NCBI RefSeq assembly: GCF_022429565.1
Contig: NZ_CP092487.1
Location: 1,940,001 to 2,004,000 of the forward strand
Direction of reading: 5' to 3'
From: Lutibacter sp. A64
Lineage (GTDB): Bacteria; Bacteroidota; Bacteroidia; Flavobacteriales; Flavobacteriaceae
DNA: 64,000 bases
A program made the position numbers and the translations under genes. Below, one piece after another: positions 1 to 9,774 of this stretch. Below the pieces are notes generated by a model that saw nothing but the letters and a program-made list of their open reading frames with translations, searched no databases and was not told the DNA's origin. How positions within the stretch are numbered: the first letter of the stretch is position 1; each line of letters opens with the position of its first letter.

Positions 1-2
1 TC

Positions 3-230
3 GATAAAAAATTAAGTCCTTCTTTAGGTTTTAATCTAGCAAATATTACAAGAGATAGCTTTACCACAGACCATAGATTTAGTATGCGTCTTAAAGCAAA
101 ATATAAAATCACAAAAAAATTACTGTTTAACTTATCGTATAGGTTAAACAACTACAAATATGGTTCTTCAAAACCAAATGCAATTACAAACGAACATAGA
201 ATGCAATTTGCATTACTACAAAATTTCTAA
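3..230 (+). CDS. 3' end of a probable outer-membrane beta-barrel protein (5' truncated by window edge)
   Basis: An open frame enters from the left edge and ends at TAA 228-230, giving 75 codons. The visible part alternates polar and hydrophobic residues in strand-like stretches (for example KYKITKKLLFNLSYRLN) and ends in Phe (ALLQNF), the usual C-terminal signature of an outer-membrane barrel strand. Only 10 bases separate its stop from the next ATG at 241, so it is probably the upstream member of the same operon. Which barrel family it belongs to cannot be decided from this fragment; a TonB-dependent receptor or a PorP/OMP-like protein are both possible. Confidence 0.55.
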   Translation, partial: DKKLSPSLGFNLANITRDSFTTDHRFSMRLKAKYKITKKLLFNLSYRLNNYKYGSSKPNAITNEHRMQFALLQNF

Positions 231-240
231 AACTAACATT

Positions 241-3200
241 ATGAAAAAATTACATATAATATTCGTATTCATTTTAAGTGTTTTTATAAAATTAAATGCA
301 CAAGAAATTAATGTTAGCTTAAATGTTGACACAAACCCAAACCCTCAAATATCTGAATGGGTAGATAGAGCTGAACTAGCCTTGTTAACCATTGTAAATA
401 CAAATGAAAAATATGAAGATTACGAATATAAAATACAAACTAAAATATATAAAGACGACGAATTAGTTGCTGAAACTAAAGCTAATCAAATGCCAATTAT
501 GTACTTGCCTTTTGGTTCTGAAACTTTTTTAGCTGATGAAATAGTGCCTTACAATGCATTAACATTCTATGGTTCCATTGAAAAAACCATTATTCAAACG
601 GGTTTATTGCCTGCAGGAATGTATTCTTTCTGTGTTTCATTAGTAGATTTAAAAGGAAATATATTAACAAAGCAAGAAAGTTTCTGTAAACCTATGATAA
701 TTACAGACTATCTATTACCTGAACTAATTTACCCTATTGAAAATACCACAATTTTAGCACAAAATTTAGCTTCAACCATATTTACTTGGTCTCCTATTGC
801 TCCTACTCCACCCGGAGATGAAGGCATAAAATATATTATTGCAATTAGTGAAGTGAAGGACAAACAAACTCCCGCTAGAGCTTTTGATGTTAATTATCCT
901 TTAGTTGAAGAAGAAATTATAGCCGGTACGCAATTTAACTGGCCTACAGATATTGATGCTCCAGATGAAGATACTCAATATGTGTGGAGTATAAAACCGG
1001 TAACTTTTAACGATAACCCGTACAAATCAGGTACTAATAGTTTTGTTAAAATAGGAACTTTTAATATTAAAGGTTTAAATGATGGCTCAGAAAATAATGG
1101 TGCTCCTACCACAAAATCTTCAGATGTATTTAATTGCGCAATTAATCCTCTCGACTTAAAAAAGGATCTATTTTTTGTAGATACTGGTAATAGCGACATT
1201 GTAGATTTACACGGTATTTCCGCAGTCCAAAATAATTTTTGGCTTCTTGTAGCTGGCACTATTAACCCAGCAGAATACCAACTAACTACTTATATCGATT
1301 GGGGCTGTACACATTCTATGGATGTTATACCTTATAACACAACTAATAAAACTCATAACTACAATAATTTTGGAGACAATAGTACTACAGCTTCAACTGG
1401 AGTAACTGTTAAAATGGAATTACGCTCACTATCAACAGGACAAACTTGTAAAACAGAAGTCACTATAAGTCTTAAAGAGAAAGCTCAAAACCAAGAAGAC
1501 AACCGAGATAATGACATTAGCTGTAATATGTCAGACAACGACTTTATCTCTCCACTAACTTTTACAACAGGATACCCTAGTGAAGATGCCTCAGTAGAAA
1601 TCTACCATATTGATACAATGGCTGAAAATTATATGGCACATATAGGTATTTCAGACCCTGAAAATTACACTTCTTATATAGAAGTAGATTGGGGATACGA
1701 AACAACCATAGATGAAGTTAGCAGATTTGGGGAATCATTTAATTATAGCAACGTTTATTTAATGGGAAATAATGAAATACCAACTGAAATCTGCCTTAGA
1801 TTAATTATAAGAGATAAAAAATCTAAGGATATTATTTGTGAAAAATCAGTCTGTATACCTTATCCAAGTGATATACAAGAGCATTTAAAAGCCAACTGGC
1901 CGTCAGAATATCATGAACTAACTCAAAACTGTGAAAATTTTGATGAAGAGGCTCTTAAAAATATTTTAACTTTTTTACCTCAATCAGAAGAAAAACCGAA
2001 TCTAATTCAAATAGCTGGTTTTAATGTTATGAGTATGACATATATGTCACAACTTTTAGACGGAATAGATCCAACACAATTTACCTTATTTGTAAATGTA
2101 GATTGGGGTTGTGTTCACTCCGTTAATCAATACGATGGAACGCAGCCAGTAATTGATCATAATTATGAAGACCATATTGCAGACGAAATATTAGGTAATC
2201 CAACTGAAATTTGCATTACCTTAAAACTTATAAACGTTAAAACAACAGAAGTTGTTTGTATAAACACTGTCTGCAAAGAATTTCCACAATGGTTAATTGA
2301 CAGTTTTGATGACATTAAATTCTTAGGCGATGAAACGGACAATAATAACGAAAATGACCTAGTTGATGGCGATAATGAAGGTAATGAAGATCAAGACGAA
2401 GGTAATATTACTGAAACAGATGGTGATAATTGTGCATGTACAGACGAAGAAGCCATTGAACCAGAATTAAATATTTTTCAAACAGAACCAGAAGATTACC
2501 CACGTAATTTAACCTTAGCTGGTGTAATTGCTTACCGCGATTACTTATTAAATTGCAATGAAAATTACAGTTTAGAAACACACAGTATGACTGTAACTTT
2601 AAATTGGGGCGGAGATTTTACTGAAGAATCTATAATAAATAGCGGCCCGTTTATTCACGAATATACTATTGAAAATGAAATCCCAACAGAAATTTGTGCC
2701 ACATTTACAATCGCACCTCTATTTCCAGAAGAAGGTGATGAAGAAGTAAGTTGTGTTACTGTTAAATGTGTACCTGTTTCTCCAGAATTATTAGCTCTAA
2801 ACACTGGTGTTGGTGAAGGTGATCTTACTTTAGGTGAAAGTATATTTGCTGGCGAACATGTAAATGGCCAAGGAGAGTTCGAAATAGTCACCACAACTCT
2901 AGAAGGTGCGGCTCCAGGTCCTTATTCAGGAACTGGAACAGTGTATATCGATTGGATAAAATCTGATATGACCGTTGAATTTACAGATATTACTATTGAT
3001 GGAGACAATAACCTTGTTACAGGATTTATAATAGCTCAATTACACGATACCGCACCTACATATCCAGTTGCATGGTTAATTGGAATGGGTGGTGGACTCA
3101 CATTTAACCACGAACATGCTGAAGATATTATGAATTGGATTGATGCCAATACAGAACAAGAAATAGATTATGATCCAGCAACAGGAGCTGTAATGCCAGT

Positions 3201-6200
3201 AAAAGTTCCGTTAGGATTAAACTTCCCTAGTGGAGATCAATTAGCAATTACCGAAATGGTATTTAGAGCGGACAAATCTGAATTTAACCTTGTGGCTGCA
3301 AAAACAACGCCACCAGATTGGGGAGATATCCAATTAATTGGATTTAAAGCTTTAAATATAGAATTTCATCCAGATTCTCCTGAGTTTCCACCTGAAAGAA
3401 TGGAACTTTTAGAAGATATTACAATTGGAAATATAAATGGTAAAATTACCTTTACTTTTAAAGCACCAACAGTAGATAACCCTGGTTGTTATATTGAATG
3501 GAATGAATTTGGATTTTCAAACTATGGAGTTGAATTGGATGCTAATTTTACACGTGAATGGTTAATTCCATTACCCGATGATGGCACCTCTAAAGCAAAA
3601 GCAAATTTAGTGGCTACAGGAAGTGCTTGGGGCGATTTAATCCTTATTGGAAATTTAGAGGAGTCCGTTATTTCTTGTACCATTCCCGACCCTAACTCTG
3701 GGGCACCAACAGATTCTGGAGCACACGATTTTATAATCTTAGCAGACAATATTTCTTATGATTGGTCAGACTTAGCAAATGCACCAGCAATTGAATTTCC
3801 ACCGATTTACACTGGTGAAACAACCAATTTATTTAGAGGTTTTCATATGGAAGAATTAACCTTAAAATTCTCTCCAAATAAAATGAACACTCCTGAAGGT
3901 GACCCCATTGAAATTAGTATTAATGATATGATTATTGATGATACTGGAATTACCTTAGAATCTGAAATTGAAAATTTGGTAGTTTTTGGTGATGCAGAAG
4001 TTGGAGATATGGCCGCAAGTATAGATCGTATTTACTTAGAAATTTTATCTAGTAGCTTTGTAGAAGCAGGTGTTGAAGGTCGTATTGCAATTCCAGTAAG
4101 TGATGGTAATAGTATGGATGACTCTTTAGCTTATTCAGCATTGTTTAATGTACCATTAAATCCTGCAGAAAACAAAAACTTTCAAATTACATTAACACCA
4201 GATCAACCAATAAATGCCGATTTATTGAAAGGAACGATGAATCTAGACGAAACTTCAAACCTTTCTGGTTATTTCGATAAAGATAAAAAAACGTTTACAA
4301 TGGATTTAAATGGTGATTTCACATGGGAAGATGCAGAAATAGGACCTGTAAATGAAATCAATATAGAAATTGGTTTTGAAGGCGTAGGTTTTGATTACGA
4401 TTCAAGCTTAGCAAGTAACAAATTAGCCTTTGATTCTGGTAACTGGTCGTTTGCAAGCCCACAAAAGAAAATGGCAAATTTCCCAGTAACAATTGAAGAG
4501 ATTGAATACAATGAAATGACTACCTCTGGAAATCAACTACTACATGGAAAACTAAACTTTGATGTTATTTTCAATCTTTCAGACAAAATTGGAGGAATGA
4601 CAACATTAGGAGCAGAAGTTGCCATAAATGATGAATCTGGCAGTGGAGGAAAGAAATTTGAACCTGAATTTATTGGCGGTATTATTGATTCTATTGCAAT
4701 TAGTGCTGACATGGCTGCAGTAAAAATAAATGGTGCCATTGGATTTAGAAATGACGACCCTGTTTTTGGTGACGGATTTATTGGTACTTTAAGTGCAGAA
4801 TTTAAAGGGCCTGGAATTAAAGTTGGCGCCCTTGCTGAATTTGGAAACACTACATACTTACACTCATCAAGGTATAGATACTGGAGAGTAGAAGCTGAAG
4901 CGACTTTCCCTGCCCCAGGAATTACCTTTTTACCAGGAATGGCTTTCCGCGGTTTTGGTGGAGGCGCATTTAAAAATATGGAAGCTACCTTATCTGGATC
5001 TACCTACACGTTTACTCCAAAGCATTCTTCATTAGGTTTTAGAGCAAAAGCAGTATTAGCAACCACACCAAAAGAAGAAACTTTTAATGCAGATGTTGGC
5101 TTACTTGGAACATTTTCTGGTAGTGGCGGTATGACCTATATTGGTTTTACAGGAGACTTTTATGTGGGAGCTAGTTTTTCAACAAGAAATAAAGCTAAAG
5201 TAAATGGTTATGTTACGGTTGATTACGATTTCCCTCAAAAACACTTTAACTTAAGTGCAAACGTAAATGTAAATGCTCCACCAATTACAACTCCTAGTCC
5301 AATGAGTTTGGTATTGGATATTAATGGAAAAACCAATAATTGGTATTTTAAATTTGGTGAACCAGCTAATTTAAATACCGTAAATGTATTTGGAATAAGT
5401 TTATACGAGTATTTAATGTTTGGAAATGATATTCCATATCCAGGTGGATTTACAGATACCTTCAGAACAAATTACCACAATGCTGTTGGTACGTACCCTA
5501 GCGCAGGAGGAGCCTCAACTGGAGGTATTGGAAGTAATACTGCTAGTGGAAAAGGATTTGCTCTGGGTATTGGCTTTATGTTTGATAAAAGCGGTGAAAA
5601 AGAATTAACAGATTACAGCAATGGTAATAAAAAACACGTATTAAGTTTTGATTTAGCCGCAGGTGCCGAACTACACCTATCATATATGCAATATTTAGGA
5701 AGTTGTAATGGTAACACTCCTATTGGAATTAACGGATGGCGTGCAAAAGGAAGCTTAGGTATGTATGGTATGGCCGGAGCTGGAGTTAAAAAGTATAAAA
5801 AGAATGGTAGTGTTAAATGGAATACAAATGTTGCCAGTTTAGCGGCAGGCGCTTGGATTACCGGAGAATTCCCTAACCCTTACTATGTAGCCGGTGCAAT
5901 TGATGGCTCAATTACTGTTTTTGACTTAATTTCATTTAATTTTCATAAAAGCTTTGAAAAAGGAACTTCCTGTAATAATGGTGGAGCTAGTAGCGGTGCA
6001 GCAGTAACACAAGGTGATGCAGCTGCCGATCAAGAAAATGCTTTAATACAATATGTTCACCCTAATACTAGTTTTAATTTCCCTACAAGTGAACCTCTTG
6101 CCGTAAAGTATGGTTTAAATCCAGATGAAGTATTTGACGTTTCGGAACAACAAGCAAATGGAACTGTAGAAATGCGTACATTTAAAATGACTGTAAGTAA

Positions 6201-6732
6201 GGTTTTACAAGTTAAAAATGACGATACAGGTGCTTGGACAACTGTAAGTTTAACAACTAATGAAAATAATTTAGGAGAATTTTTATATACAATAGCCACA
6301 CCAATTTCAATTACTGCTGCTCCAGCAACATTTGCCCCAATGCCACCAAGTGGCGGTGCAGGCGGATTAACCGTTGCAGCTGCAGCACCAGTTGGTATGG
6401 CATATACAGCACCTGCCGGATTTACACCAGCAGCAACACCTGCTGTAGGTGCAATGGTAGCACCTAGTGGTTTAATGATGTACCCTGCTCCAGGACCTTC
6501 TGATGACTATGATGATTTACCACCTGAGCCAGCCCCTGTAATTAATTCGCTTACTGAAAATAAAAGCTATAGATTTACAGTAACCGCAACATTAAAGGAA
6601 TGGAATGGTTCAGCTTGGACAAACGCACTTAAAAATAACGGTACACCTGTAAACCAAACGATTGTAAAAAACTTTAGAACTGGGGTTCCAGTACTTGTAA
6701 GTGGAAGCTCAGGAGCAATAATGACTCATTAA
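241..6732 (+). CDS. Giant secreted multidomain protein with four DWG...PTEIC repeats (TANFOR-like N-terminus)
   Basis: A 2163-residue exported protein. I place the start at ATG 241, because MKKLHIIFVFILSVF followed by LNAQE is a clear signal peptide with an Ala-Gln cleavage site, whereas an upstream ATG at 160 lies inside the preceding gene. Residues about 25-280 are Ig-like and resemble the TANFOR-type region of Bacteroidota surface proteins (LPAGMYSFCVSL, then P..L..P..FTW). Four related units follow, with DWG or NWG at about residues 350, 481, 620 and 787; the last three also have PTEIC and a paired VC. A Glu/Asp/Asn-rich linker (about 700-745) precedes unit four. The middle and C-terminal parts are Gly-rich beta-strand sequence, then an Ala/Pro-rich linker and a final beta domain. 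Likely an outer-membrane-associated or surface structural protein; no enzymatic motif is visible. The next gene starts 11 bases downstream. Confidence 0.8.
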   Translation: MKKLHIIFVFILSVFIKLNAQEINVSLNVDTNPNPQISEWVDRAELALLTIVNTNEKYEDYEYKIQTKIYKDDELVAETKANQMPIMYLPFGSETFLADEIVPYNALTFYGSIEKTIIQTGLLPAGMYSFCVSLVDLKGNILTKQESFCKPMIITDYLLPELIYPIENTTILAQNLASTIFTWSPIAPTPPGDEGIKYIIAISEVKDKQTPARAFDVNYPLVEEEIIAGTQFNWPTDIDAPDEDTQYVWSIKPVTFNDNPYKSGTNSFVKIGTFNIKGLNDGSENNGAPTTKSSDVFNCAINPLDLKKDLFFVDTGNSDIVDLHGISAVQNNFWLLVAGTINPAEYQLTTYIDWGCTHSMDVIPYNTTNKTHNYNNFGDNSTTASTGVTVKMELRSLSTGQTCKTEVTISLKEKAQNQEDNRDNDISCNMSDNDFISPLTFTTGYPSEDASVEIYHIDTMAENYMAHIGISDPENYTSYIEVDWGYETTIDEVSRFGESFNYSNVYLMGNNEIPTEICLRLIIRDKKSKDIICEKSVCIPYPSDIQEHLKANWPSEYHELTQNCENFDEEALKNILTFLPQSEEKPNLIQIAGFNVMSMTYMSQLLDGIDPTQFTLFVNVDWGCVHSVNQYDGTQPVIDHNYEDHIADEILGNPTEICITLKLINVKTTEVVCINTVCKEFPQWLIDSFDDIKFLGDETDNNNENDLVDGDNEGNEDQDEGNITETDGDNCACTDEEAIEPELNIFQTEPEDYPRNLTLAGVIAYRDYLLNCNENYSLETHSMTVTLNWGGDFTEESIINSGPFIHEYTIENEIPTEICATFTIAPLFPEEGDEEVSCVTVKCVPVSPELLALNTGVGEGDLTLGESIFAGEHVNGQGEFEIVTTTLEGAAPGPYSGTGTVYIDWIKSDMTVEFTDITIDGDNNLVTGFIIAQLHDTAPTYPVAWLIGMGGGLTFNHEHAEDIMNWIDANTEQEIDYDPATGAVMPVKVPLGLNFPSGDQLAITEMVFRADKSEFNLVAAKTTPPDWGDIQLIGFKALNIEFHPDSPEFPPERMELLEDITIGNINGKITFTFKAPTVDNPGCYIEWNEFGFSNYGVELDANFTREWLIPLPDDGTSKAKANLVATGSAWGDLILIGNLEESVISCTIPDPNSGAPTDSGAHDFIILADNISYDWSDLANAPAIEFPPIYTGETTNLFRGFHMEELTLKFSPNKMNTPEGDPIEISINDMIIDDTGITLESEIENLVVFGDAEVGDMAASIDRIYLEILSSSFVEAGVEGRIAIPVSDGNSMDDSLAYSALFNVPLNPAENKNFQITLTPDQPINADLLKGTMNLDETSNLSGYFDKDKKTFTMDLNGDFTWEDAEIGPVNEINIEIGFEGVGFDYDSSLASNKLAFDSGNWSFASPQKKMANFPVTIEEIEYNEMTTSGNQLLHGKLNFDVIFNLSDKIGGMTTLGAEVAINDESGSGGKKFEPEFIGGIIDSIAISADMAAVKINGAIGFRNDDPVFGDGFIGTLSAEFKGPGIKVGALAEFGNTTYLHSSRYRYWRVEAEATFPAPGITFLPGMAFRGFGGGAFKNMEATLSGSTYTFTPKHSSLGFRAKAVLATTPKEETFNADVGLLGTFSGSGGMTYIGFTGDFYVGASFSTRNKAKVNGYVTVDYDFPQKHFNLSANVNVNAPPITTPSPMSLVLDINGKTNNWYFKFGEPANLNTVNVFGISLYEYLMFGNDIPYPGGFTDTFRTNYHNAVGTYPSAGGASTGGIGSNTASGKGFALGIGFMFDKSGEKELTDYSNGNKKHVLSFDLAAGAELHLSYMQYLGSCNGNTPIGINGWRAKGSLGMYGMAGAGVKKYKKNGSVKWNTNVASLAAGAWITGEFPNPYYVAGAIDGSITVFDLISFNFHKSFEKGTSCNNGGASSGAAVTQGDAAADQENALIQYVHPNTSFNFPTSEPLAVKYGLNPDEVFDVSEQQANGTVEMRTFKMTVSKVLQVKNDDTGAWTTVSLTTNENNLGEFLYTIATPISITAAPATFAPMPPSGGAGGLTVAAAAPVGMAYTAPAGFTPAATPAVGAMVAPSGLMMYPAPGPSDDYDDLPPEPAPVINSLTENKSYRFTVTATLKEWNGSAWTNALKNNGTPVNQTIVKNFRTGVPVLVSGSSGAIMTH

Positions 6733-6743
6733 AAAAGAAAATT

Positions 6744-8819
6744 ATGAAAAGCACAAAATATATAATATTAATCATTAGTTTATTTTTTGGAAGTACTAAA
6801 ATAAATGCACAAGAAAACCCAATTAGTGAAATTAAAGCTGCAGCACGTTATACTACTAACGGTGTAGAATTACGATTTTTACCTGACAGAAAAAAAAACT
6901 TAGATTTAGGTCTTCAGGGTGGATTTATTCTAGAAAGAGCCGAAGGGAATTCTGAAACTTTTATTGAAATAGCAAAAACAACACCTTTTTCTGAAGAAGA
7001 ATGGCTTCAAGCATTGGAACAAGCAGAAACAGAAGATGAAAAAATTCAAATTGAAATATCACAAGATTTTTATATTTCAAGTCAAGAAAAAACTGGTGGA
7101 GAATTTGATTTTTCAGAAGGTATTGCAGATTTAAAACAACAAAAAGCAGATGAAGATTTTCAATTTATGGTTTCTATTTTAACCGCTATAAAAAATGCAA
7201 ATGCCGCTAAAGGATTAGGTTTAGCATATATAGACAAAACTGTTGAAACTGGAAAAAAATACACCTACCGTGTAAAACTAGTTGAAAACTCTGCTGTTTA
7301 TGAAATTAAATCCATTCCCGTTTCAGTTGAAACAACTTTAAATAACAATCAATATAAAAACAAAGTATATATTAAAACTGGAGATACACAATTGGGCTTT
7401 GTTTGGGAAGACCATCCAGATTTATCAGGTGTAGATGTTGAAAGAGAAATAAATGGTGTTTATAAAAAATTAAACGACGCTCCAATTTATACTGTAAGAG
7501 GAAAAACTTATGAAGGTGTAAAACGCAATGGTTTTAGTGAAGATAGTTTGGTAAATTATCAAAAATACACCTATAGATTTTATGCTCAAACCATTTTTGG
7601 AGAACGCGTTAAATTTGCTGAAGTTACCGGAATGCCGCGTGATTTAACACCTCCTCAAAAACCGTTTTTAAAACAACCAAAACATGCTAAACCAGATGAA
7701 GTGCACATAGAATGGGAAATGAATAACCCTATTGAGCCGGATTTTAAAGGTTTCGCAATTTCAAGGTCCGATAAAAGCGATGGATATTTTTCGTTAATAA
7801 ACGATAAATTACTGCCAAGCTCTGCTAGAAAATTTATAGACAAAAGCTTTATAGAAGGACAAAGTAATTATTATTTAGTACAAGCGCTCGATACCGCAAA
7901 CAACGTAAGCTCATCTTTTCCAATTTCAGTAACTCTTATAGATTCTGTACCTCCTGTAAAACCTATATTTATTGACGGAAAAATAGACTCATTAGGCGTA
8001 GTTACTGTAAATATTCAAAAAAATAAAGAAACAGATTTAATGGGGTATCGTTTGTACCGCTCTAACAGTCCAGAGCACGAATTTTCTGTTATAAAAGAAG
8101 GGTTTTTATCGTTAGATAGCCTTCAAAATGAAGTTCAAACAGTTTTTTTAGACACTGTTACACTTAAATCTTTAACTCCGTATATTTATTATAGAACTGA
8201 AGCTTTAGATTTTAACCATAACACTTCTGAATTTTCAGAAATTTTAAAAGTAAAAAGACCCGATATTATACCACCAACAACTCCTGTATTTAAAAAAGTA
8301 AAAGTAGGTGAAGACTATGTAAATCTAGAATTTGCGTTAAGTAAAAGTCGCGATGTAAAACAACAGATTCTTTTCAGAAAATTAAACCTTAAAGATGAAT
8401 GGGAACAATTGGCTCAACTTCAAAATGATCAAAAAATATATGTCGATAAAAAAGTAGAAAAAGGAACGCGCTATTACTATTCATTACAAGCAATAGACGA
8501 TAGTGATAACAAATCTGATTTTGCAGTTCCAGTAATGGGAAAACCTTATGATACAGGTGTACGTCCGCCTGTTGAAGATTTAAAAGTTACGCAAGATAAA
8601 AATGAAATAACTCTAAGCTGGAAATACAAATTTCATAATAATGAAACCTTGTATGTAATTTACAAGCAGAATAAAGATGGAAACTTGGTGCAATACAAAA
8701 ACACCCGAGAATTAATTTTTAAAGAACGTTTAACAAGTAAATCCCCTGCTTACGCAATAAAAGTAGTGACTACAGACGGTGGAAAATCTAAAGTTAGTGA
8801 AACAGTTAGCATTAATTAA
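6744..8819 (+). CDS. Secreted fibronectin type III domain protein
   Basis: A 691-residue exported protein with signal peptide MKSTKYIILIISLFFGSTK and cleavage near NAQ. Successive fibronectin-III-like modules start at Pro-rich joints near residues 304 (TPPQKPF), 403 (VPPVKP), 509 (IPPTTPV) and 606 (RPPVEDL). Each has the family pattern of W or L, then YRLYR/FAISR, then YYY or YYLVQA followed by D...N.S. The N-terminal 200 residues hold a Glu-rich helical insert. It lies 11 bases after the giant protein, so both are co-transcribed and may act together at the cell surface. There is no C-terminal T9SS-type sorting domain that I recognise. The exact role is unknown. Confidence 0.8.
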   Translation: MKSTKYIILIISLFFGSTKINAQENPISEIKAAARYTTNGVELRFLPDRKKNLDLGLQGGFILERAEGNSETFIEIAKTTPFSEEEWLQALEQAETEDEKIQIEISQDFYISSQEKTGGEFDFSEGIADLKQQKADEDFQFMVSILTAIKNANAAKGLGLAYIDKTVETGKKYTYRVKLVENSAVYEIKSIPVSVETTLNNNQYKNKVYIKTGDTQLGFVWEDHPDLSGVDVEREINGVYKKLNDAPIYTVRGKTYEGVKRNGFSEDSLVNYQKYTYRFYAQTIFGERVKFAEVTGMPRDLTPPQKPFLKQPKHAKPDEVHIEWEMNNPIEPDFKGFAISRSDKSDGYFSLINDKLLPSSARKFIDKSFIEGQSNYYLVQALDTANNVSSSFPISVTLIDSVPPVKPIFIDGKIDSLGVVTVNIQKNKETDLMGYRLYRSNSPEHEFSVIKEGFLSLDSLQNEVQTVFLDTVTLKSLTPYIYYRTEALDFNHNTSEFSEILKVKRPDIIPPTTPVFKKVKVGEDYVNLEFALSKSRDVKQQILFRKLNLKDEWEQLAQLQNDQKIYVDKKVEKGTRYYYSLQAIDDSDNKSDFAVPVMGKPYDTGVRPPVEDLKVTQDKNEITLSWKYKFHNNETLYVIYKQNKDGNLVQYKNTRELIFKERLTSKSPAYAIKVVTTDGGKSKVSETVSIN

Positions 8820-8846
8820 ACCTCTCTATTTTTTTAGAGAAATTGA

Positions 8847-8884
8847 GAAGCTTTTTGATTTTTTTCAGAAAACTTCTTTTTTTT
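8847..8884 (+). terminator. Possible intrinsic terminator after the fibronectin-III gene
   Basis: GAAG and TTTT pair, across a one-base bulge, with AAAACTTC, and an eight-T run follows directly at 8877-8884. The stem is AT-rich and imperfect, so termination may be partial. It would separate the secreted-protein genes from the Lgt-like gene starting at 8974. A smaller hairpin (TCTCTA/TAGAGA) sits just before it. Confidence 0.45.
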
Positions 8885-8973
8885 AGTTCATCTAACCAAA
8901 CTTAGAGTTCATCAAACCCCTATTTTTAAAAGGAGTAAGTTTATGTAGGTTTATATAAATTTTATAAACTTAT

Positions 8974-9768
8974 ATGTACCCGCAGCTATTTACTTTTCAT
9001 CTACCTGAATTTTTATCAAACTTTCTCAATATACAAGAAGTTACCATCTACACCTACGCTTTTTGTATTGCTTCAGGTACTCTAGTTGCCGCTTTATATA
9101 CTAAATGGCGCGCAAAAAAAGAAATGAATATTGTTTACTTACCAAATTCATTTTTCTATCTAATTTTTATCGCTGGGTTTATTGGCGGAAAATTATTTTA
9201 CTACTTAGAAAAACCATTGTATTTTTTGAATAACCCACATTTAATGCTCAATAATTTTTCAGGTGGCTTTGTATTTTATGGATCATTTGTAACTATTATT
9301 CCCTTTGTAATCTGGTATTTAAAAAAGCACAAAATTAGCGTTTTACCTATGTTAGATATTCTAGCAATTACCACATTAATTGTACATTCAATTGGTAGAA
9401 TTGGCTGTTTTAATGCAGGTTGTTGCTATGGAGATCCAACAGATAGCAGTTTTGGGATGGTATTTCCAACTACACATAATACAACTGTGCATCCCACGCA
9501 ATTATACGAAGCAACTATATTAATAATCTTAATTATTAGTTTACTTATACTAAAAAAACGCCAACAATTTAACGGACAAATTTTTCTACTTTACCTAAGT
9601 TCTTATGCTGTTAGCAGATCCATTTTAGAACTCTTTAGAGGTGATAAACGCGGTTTTATTATTGAAAATTGGATTTCTCATTCTCAATTTATTGCAATAC
9701 TCATATTATGTACTACGACAATCTTATACATTAAATTAAAAACAAAAAATAAATTAATCTTAAAATAA
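8974..9768 (+). CDS. Lgt-family (prolipoprotein diacylglyceryl transferase-like) membrane protein
   Basis: A 264-residue polytopic inner-membrane protein of the Lgt family, whose classical members move diacylglycerol from phosphatidylglycerol to the lipobox Cys of prolipoproteins. The Lgt signature is recognisable: HSIGRIGCFNAGCCYG at about residues 138-153, then HPTQLYEA. About seven hydrophobic segments are visible. The residue after GRIG, usually Asn in housekeeping Lgt, is Cys145, and a CC pair follows. This marks a divergent paralogue rather than the main enzyme, and its substrate is uncertain. It is directly followed (6 bases) by a gene with a lipoprotein-like N-terminus. Confidence 0.8.
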   Translation: MYPQLFTFHLPEFLSNFLNIQEVTIYTYAFCIASGTLVAALYTKWRAKKEMNIVYLPNSFFYLIFIAGFIGGKLFYYLEKPLYFLNNPHLMLNNFSGGFVFYGSFVTIIPFVIWYLKKHKISVLPMLDILAITTLIVHSIGRIGCFNAGCCYGDPTDSSFGMVFPTTHNTTVHPTQLYEATILIILIISLLILKKRQQFNGQIFLLYLSSYAVSRSILELFRGDKRGFIIENWISHSQFIAILILCTTTILYIKLKTKNKLILK

Positions 9769-9774
9769 AGAACC

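Noticed and set aside
160-240. Longer N-terminus for the giant secreted protein
   Set aside because: These codons overlap the end of the upstream gene in another frame, and they would bury the signal peptide that begins at ATG 241.
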